Made by a program: the position numbers and the translations under genes. A stretch of 17,199 bases of DNA, from NCBI GenBank assembly GCA_964439745.1, contig CAYTQK010000037.1, forward strand, positions 1 through 17,199, given 5' to 3'. Below are positions 14,753 through 17,199 of the stretch, piece by piece (the stretch's first letter is position 1; every line of letters starts with the position of its first letter). A model generated the notes under the pieces. That model saw only the letters and a list, made by a program, of their open reading frames with translations. It searched no databases and was not told the DNA's origin. The DNA comes from CAYTQK01 sp964439745. GTDB taxonomy: Bacteria; Desulfobacterota; Desulfobacteria; Desulfobacterales; Desulfosudaceae.

Positions 14753-15670
14753 TTATGGATCTATCTTGAATAAACGGCATGCATTTTCATAAAAAACTTT
14801 TCTTTCCAGCCGCTCATTGCCTTTGCAGGCGGCTTTTACCGCCTTGATGGCCGGTTTGCGGCACCCGAAGGGCCAGTCCGACGCAAACAGAACTTTATCC
14901 TCCCCGAACACTTCAATTAATTTCCGTATTGATCCGGGAGACTGCAGGGAGGTATCCACCCATACATTCTGATACTCCCCCAAAAGCTGCCTGACGTCTT
15001 TGACGTCAAACATGCCGGCATGGCCCACAATGAATTTTGCTTCCGGAAAGGCCGCAACCAGTTCCGCGGCTTCTGTAATGCCGCCATATTCCGGAATGTT
15101 TTTCCCTTTCTCGCCGCCCACATAGTAGTTGGAAACGCCGGCATGAAACAGTATGGGCAGATCAAAGCGCATGAATGACCGGACCACTTTTTTCATCCGT
15201 GGATCGGTGAAAGAAACCTTTTGAATGATGGGATGAAGTTTTAAGCCCTTGGCGCCTGCCGCCACTTCGGCTTCAAACTGCTCGTCCAATTGTGAGGTAT
15301 CGGAAAAATCAACGCCGGTGAACGGAATCAGGCCCGGGTCTTTTTCTGCTGCCGCTTTAACGTCAGAAAAAACAACATGGGGCGGCAGCGGCAGGCATAC
15401 GGCAGCCGTCACCCCGGTCTGATCCATCGAGTTGCGGGCATTCTCCCGTGTGGCCGTAAAATTTCGTTCCTGTTCGGCCCGGATAACCCAGTGTAAGAAT
15501 ATTCTGTAAGGCAGGTTCCCCAGTCCAAAATCCCGATTCAAGCCCATCTGCGATATGGTTATGGGATCGAATATTCGCTTTTTCCGGACCCCTTTTTGCT
15601 CGATAATCCTGCCGCCGTCCGGATATAGAATATCACCGATATGAGAATGGGCATCTATGATAGGGGACAT
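14753..15670 (-). CDS. Amidohydrolase family 2 (metal-dependent TIM-barrel hydrolase/decarboxylase)
   Basis: A protein of 305 residues. Metal-site signatures are in order: IIDAHSHIGD (His8 and His10), GLKLHP (His146), LFHAGVS (His176), IVGHAG (His217) and LFASDWP (Asp265). This is the amidohydrolase_2 pattern shared by aminocarboxymuconate-semialdehyde decarboxylase-like and related hydrolases that act on small carboxylic acids or amides with a single metal. The specific reaction is unknown. It is the first gene of the operon with the two class III aminotransferases. That order suggests a pathway converting a nitrogenous or carboxylated small molecule, with the aminotransferases acting on the product; this is inference. 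The ATG at 15670 has AAGGA/GGAG just upstream. Its promoter region faces the TetR gene and carries two palindromic operator candidates. Confidence 0.9.
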   Translation of the reverse strand: MSPIIDAHSHIGDILYPDGGRIIEQKGVRKKRIFDPITISQMGLNRDFGLGNLPYRIFLHWVIRAEQERNFTATRENARNSMDQTGVTAAVCLPLPPHVVFSDVKAAAEKDPGLIPFTGVDFSDTSQLDEQFEAEVAAGAKGLKLHPIIQKVSFTDPRMKKVVRSFMRFDLPILFHAGVSNYYVGGEKGKNIPEYGGITEAAELVAAFPEAKFIVGHAGMFDVKDVRQLLGEYQNVWVDTSLQSPGSIRKLIEVFGEDKVLFASDWPFGCRKPAIKAVKAACKGNERLERKVFYENACRLFKIDP

Positions 15671-15707
15671 GCTTCCTTCTCCGTTGCGTCTGAGGGGTTA
15701 TCGTATC

Positions 15708-15723
15708 TTAGTTAGTTAACTAA
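15708..15723. promoter_or_regulatory. TetR operator candidate 1
   Basis: TTAGTTAGTTAACTAA contains most of a perfect 14-bp palindrome (GTTAGTTAACTAAC, 15711-15724) and fits TTAGT-N6-ACTAA. It lies between the divergent tetR and amidohydrolase genes, downstream of the candidate -35 for the leftward promoter. It shares its pattern with a second site whose centre is 26 bases away. Confidence 0.55.
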
Positions 15724-15733
15724 CATAAAAAAA

Positions 15734-15749
15734 TTAGTCTGTCAACTAA
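15734..15749. promoter_or_regulatory. TetR operator candidate 2, overlapping a TTGACA box
   Basis: TTAGTCTGTCAACTAA repeats the TTAGT-N2-GT-N-AACTAA pattern of site 1. Read on the minus strand it contains a perfect -35 hexamer TTGACA (complement of 15740-15745) pointing at the amidohydrolase operon, so a bound repressor would cover the promoter. No good -10 sits at the ideal 17-base distance (TAGTTA); TAAGAT (complement of 15705-15710) is further off. Confidence 0.5.
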
Positions 15750-15763
15750 TCTTTTTCTGGAAT

Positions 15764-15769
15764 TATAAT
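15764..15769 (+). promoter_or_regulatory. Candidate -10 box for the tetR gene
   Basis: A perfect TATAAT on the plus strand, 113 bases before the tetR start. A CTGTCA (15739-15744, 4 of 6 to -35) lies 19 bases upstream, inside operator candidate 2, which would give autoregulation. The spacing is slightly long, and the surrounding sequence is AT-rich enough to offer other choices. Confidence 0.35.
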
Positions 15770-15882
15770 TTGTAATAATGATATATATTCCACAGGGAAT
15801 GACAGGGTGGATGAACAAGCGGCCGGAAACAGTGATCACACGATATTCCCGGTTCCATATAAAACGCATGGGGATTTGAAAT

Positions 15883-16488
15883 ATGGCGCACACGCCGATA
15901 CAGGAAAAACGACGTCGACAGATCATGGATGCACTGACCAGGTGCTTATTGAAAAAACCGTTCAATCAAACCTCGATTAAAGATATTGCTGCTGCCGCCG
16001 GGATCAATCACGGTATGCTGCATTACTATTATAAAAGCAAAGAAGACATACTCCTCAACTATATCGAATTTGTCATCGAACACTACAAGACGAATTTTGA
16101 AGAGTGGATGATTTCAAAAACACCGGAATTGCAGAGCCCCGAGGACACGCTGCGCGCCTGCCTCGATTTCGCCTACCATCGCATCACCACCAACCGTGAT
16201 CTTTCAAAAATATTTATCGAGTTTCAGGAACTGGCGATCTACAACCCCAAAATAAAAAAGAAACTCCGGAAAGCCTATTCCGAGTGGATCGAAACGGTTC
16301 AAATCATTCTTGCCCAAACCAGCCAGAAGGAAGTGTCCGTACCGCACATCAGCGCCGGACTGGTGGCGTTTTCAGAAGGTATTTCCCTCTTGTCCTTAAT
16401 CCTTGATAAAGATGATGTCGAAATAGAGGGGATGTTCAAGGCGTTCCAGGAACAGTTTGTACAATATTTTATGAAGAGCATAGGCTGA
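15883..16488 (+). CDS. TetR/AcrR-family transcriptional regulator
   Basis: A protein of 201 residues, the usual TetR length. The N-terminal DNA-binding domain is EKRRRQIMDAL (8-18), then TSIKDIAAAAGINHGMLHYYYKSKEDIL (30-57), which contains the helix-turn-helix and the conserved YYYKSKEDIL block. The remaining helical part is the ligand-binding and dimerisation domain and has no recognisable ligand signature. It is transcribed away from the amidohydrolase-aminotransferase operon, with 212 bases between the starts. That region holds two similar palindromes, so the protein most likely represses that operon and itself in response to a pathway-related small molecule. GGGGA lies 8 bases before the ATG; a nearer upstream ATG (15868) stops after three codons. 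It converges with the molybdoenzyme remnant gene 36 bases downstream. Confidence 0.93.
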   Translation: MAHTPIQEKRRRQIMDALTRCLLKKPFNQTSIKDIAAAAGINHGMLHYYYKSKEDILLNYIEFVIEHYKTNFEEWMISKTPELQSPEDTLRACLDFAYHRITTNRDLSKIFIEFQELAIYNPKIKKKLRKAYSEWIETVQIILAQTSQKEVSVPHISAGLVAFSEGISLLSLILDKDDVEIEGMFKAFQEQFVQYFMKSIG

Positions 16489-16524
16489 TTCCGGGCACGG
16501 TGTTTGGGGGGACCCGGCGATTTT

Positions 16525-17031
16525 TCAGGATGCTTCTACCCGACAGGGCACATAACGATGCAGGGGCGTGCCCGCCAGCCGGTCACGGTGAGTGGCCTGG
16601 GTCAACCGGTTGACGTTGGCGCCGAAAACCTGGCCGTCATAGATCAGCCCGAATCCGTGGGGCATGACCACCTGACCCGGGCGGGTCGTTTGGGAAACTT
16701 CCAGTTCTACCGTTTCCTGGCCGGCCGCGGTGGTAATCCGGACCGGCTGACCGTCTTTCAGGTCTAGTTCTTCGGCGTCGCCCGGATGCATCAGCAGGGT
16801 GCAGGCCCGCCGCCTGCTGTTCCATTCCGGGTTGCGCTTCAGAGGGTGGGTCAGGCGGTCGGCGTGATGGTGATAGTGGGCAACGTTCATGCCCTTGCGG
16901 CAGGCATACCCCCGGCTGCGGGGATTGTCCTTGTCCGGCCGCGCCTTCACCATGCGATTGTCTTCCACCAGCACTTCCAGACCGCAATTCTGGGCGCACA
17001 AGACACATCCGGTTTTCTGCCAGTTTCCCAT
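16525..17031 (-). CDS. Molybdopterin oxidoreductase with the catalytic middle deleted in frame
   Basis: A protein of only 168 residues, against about 700 or more for this family. Residues 1-67 are the N-terminal 4Fe-4S domain (CVLCAQNC with Cys9, Cys12 and Cys16, then YACRKG with Cys44, and ADRLTHPLKR). From about residue 68 the sequence jumps to the C-terminal dinucleotide-binding domain: CTLLMHPGDAEELDLKDGQP, then the VMPHGFG and GANVNRLT segments typical of the end of formate dehydrogenase/DMSO-reductase-like enzymes. The molybdenum-binding core is absent, so it cannot be a functional oxidoreductase. Yet the frame is intact, the start has AAGGAG 5 bases upstream, and a good promoter precedes it. 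Either it is an in-frame deletion remnant or a reused iron-sulphur mini-protein; I favour the remnant. Confidence 0.75.
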   Translation of the reverse strand: MGNWQKTGCVLCAQNCGLEVLVEDNRMVKARPDKDNPRSRGYACRKGMNVAHYHHHADRLTHPLKRNPEWNSRRRACTLLMHPGDAEELDLKDGQPVRITTAAGQETVELEVSQTTRPGQVVMPHGFGLIYDGQVFGANVNRLTQATHRDRLAGTPLHRYVPCRVEAS

Positions 17032-17133
17032 GGAAACTCCTTTTCATTGGTTGGCCGGACAAGGCGGCGCTTCCTGTAATCATCCATCCAGGGTCCCGGC
17101 AAGCAAGCAATGCCTTCCGGTGAAAATTAAAAA

Positions 17134-17162
17134 AGTATAGCTTATTTTGATGGCTTCGTAAA
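17134..17162 (-). promoter_or_regulatory. Sigma70-type promoter for the molybdoenzyme mini-gene
   Basis: On the minus strand TTTACG (complement of 17157-17162, 4 of 6 to -35) is separated by 17 bases from TATACT (complement of 17134-17139, 5 of 6 to -10). It is about 100 bases upstream of the ATG at 17031. The -35 lies inside GATGGCTTCGTAAAAAGT (17149-17166), which may be part of a dispersed repeat. Confidence 0.45.
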
Positions 17163-17199
17163 AAGTTTAAAAAATGTTATGCCCGTCAAATAATAAAAA

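Noticed and set aside
16491..16525. Bidirectional terminator between tetR and the molybdoenzyme mini-gene
   Set aside because: CCGGG/CCCGG is only a 5-bp stem with a 17-base loop. Although TTTTT follows shortly after, the structure is too weak to call.
1..17199. CRISPR array, tRNA, rRNA, prophage or transposase
   Set aside because: No regularly spaced identical repeats, no cloverleaf or rRNA-like stretch that I could recognise, and no integrase, transposase or phage structural motif in any frame.

Overview
The window looks like a chromosomal segment of a Gram-negative anaerobe, most likely a deltaproteobacterium of the Desulfobacterota type. This is a guess, based on an unusual acyl-CoA dehydrogenase/enoyl-CoA isomerase pair, a CFI-box-like C-terminus on a secreted esterase, and the overall gene mix. 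There is no rRNA, tRNA, CRISPR array or transposase gene. Nearly all genes lie on the minus strand; the only plus-strand gene is a TetR-type regulator near the right end.

Region A (1-4218) is a glycan or lipid-linked sugar cluster, read right to left. It starts with a membrane-anchored dolichyl-phosphate-mannose-synthase-like glycosyltransferase with a fused DUF2304 domain. A second family 2 glycosyltransferase is translationally coupled to it. An asparagine-synthetase-like protein lacking both of its signature nucleotide/glutamine residues follows, and then the start of a membrane protein cut by the window edge. A good sigma70-type promoter precedes the cluster. Region B (4266-4937) is a graveyard: the frameshifted C-terminal remnant of an MscS-type mechanosensitive channel, then about 240 bases of nothing recognisable.

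Region C (4938-9075) is conspicuously GC-rich and holds four closely packed genes. They are a MoxR-type AAA+ ATPase, a DUF2201-type protein with a zinc-metallopeptidase HEMLH motif and a complete VWA MIDAS site (ATGA overlap with the ATPase), a small protein made of five exact 28-residue repeats that I cannot assign to a family, and a secreted GDSL/SGNH esterase. The ATPase and VWA protein are a known type of chaperone-like pair. The repeat protein is the best candidate for an undescribed partner or client.

Region D (9194-11698) encodes an acyl-CoA dehydrogenase with a long C-terminal extension and, upstream of it, an enoyl-CoA isomerase-like crotonase, suggesting fatty or other acyl-CoA oxidation. 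Region E (11933-15670) is a probable operon of an amidohydrolase followed by two tandem paralogous class III aminotransferases. The first paralogue has the catalytic lysine (K266). The second has glutamate at exactly the same position (E266), so it cannot form the usual internal aldimine and looks like a pseudoenzyme subunit. The divergent TetR gene (15883-16488) and two matching 16-bp palindromes in the intergenic region suggest that the TetR protein controls this operon and itself.

Region F (16525-17199) has an intact-looking promoter, ribosome binding site and open frame, but encodes only the two ends of a molybdopterin oxidoreductase. The catalytic middle of several hundred residues is missing in frame.
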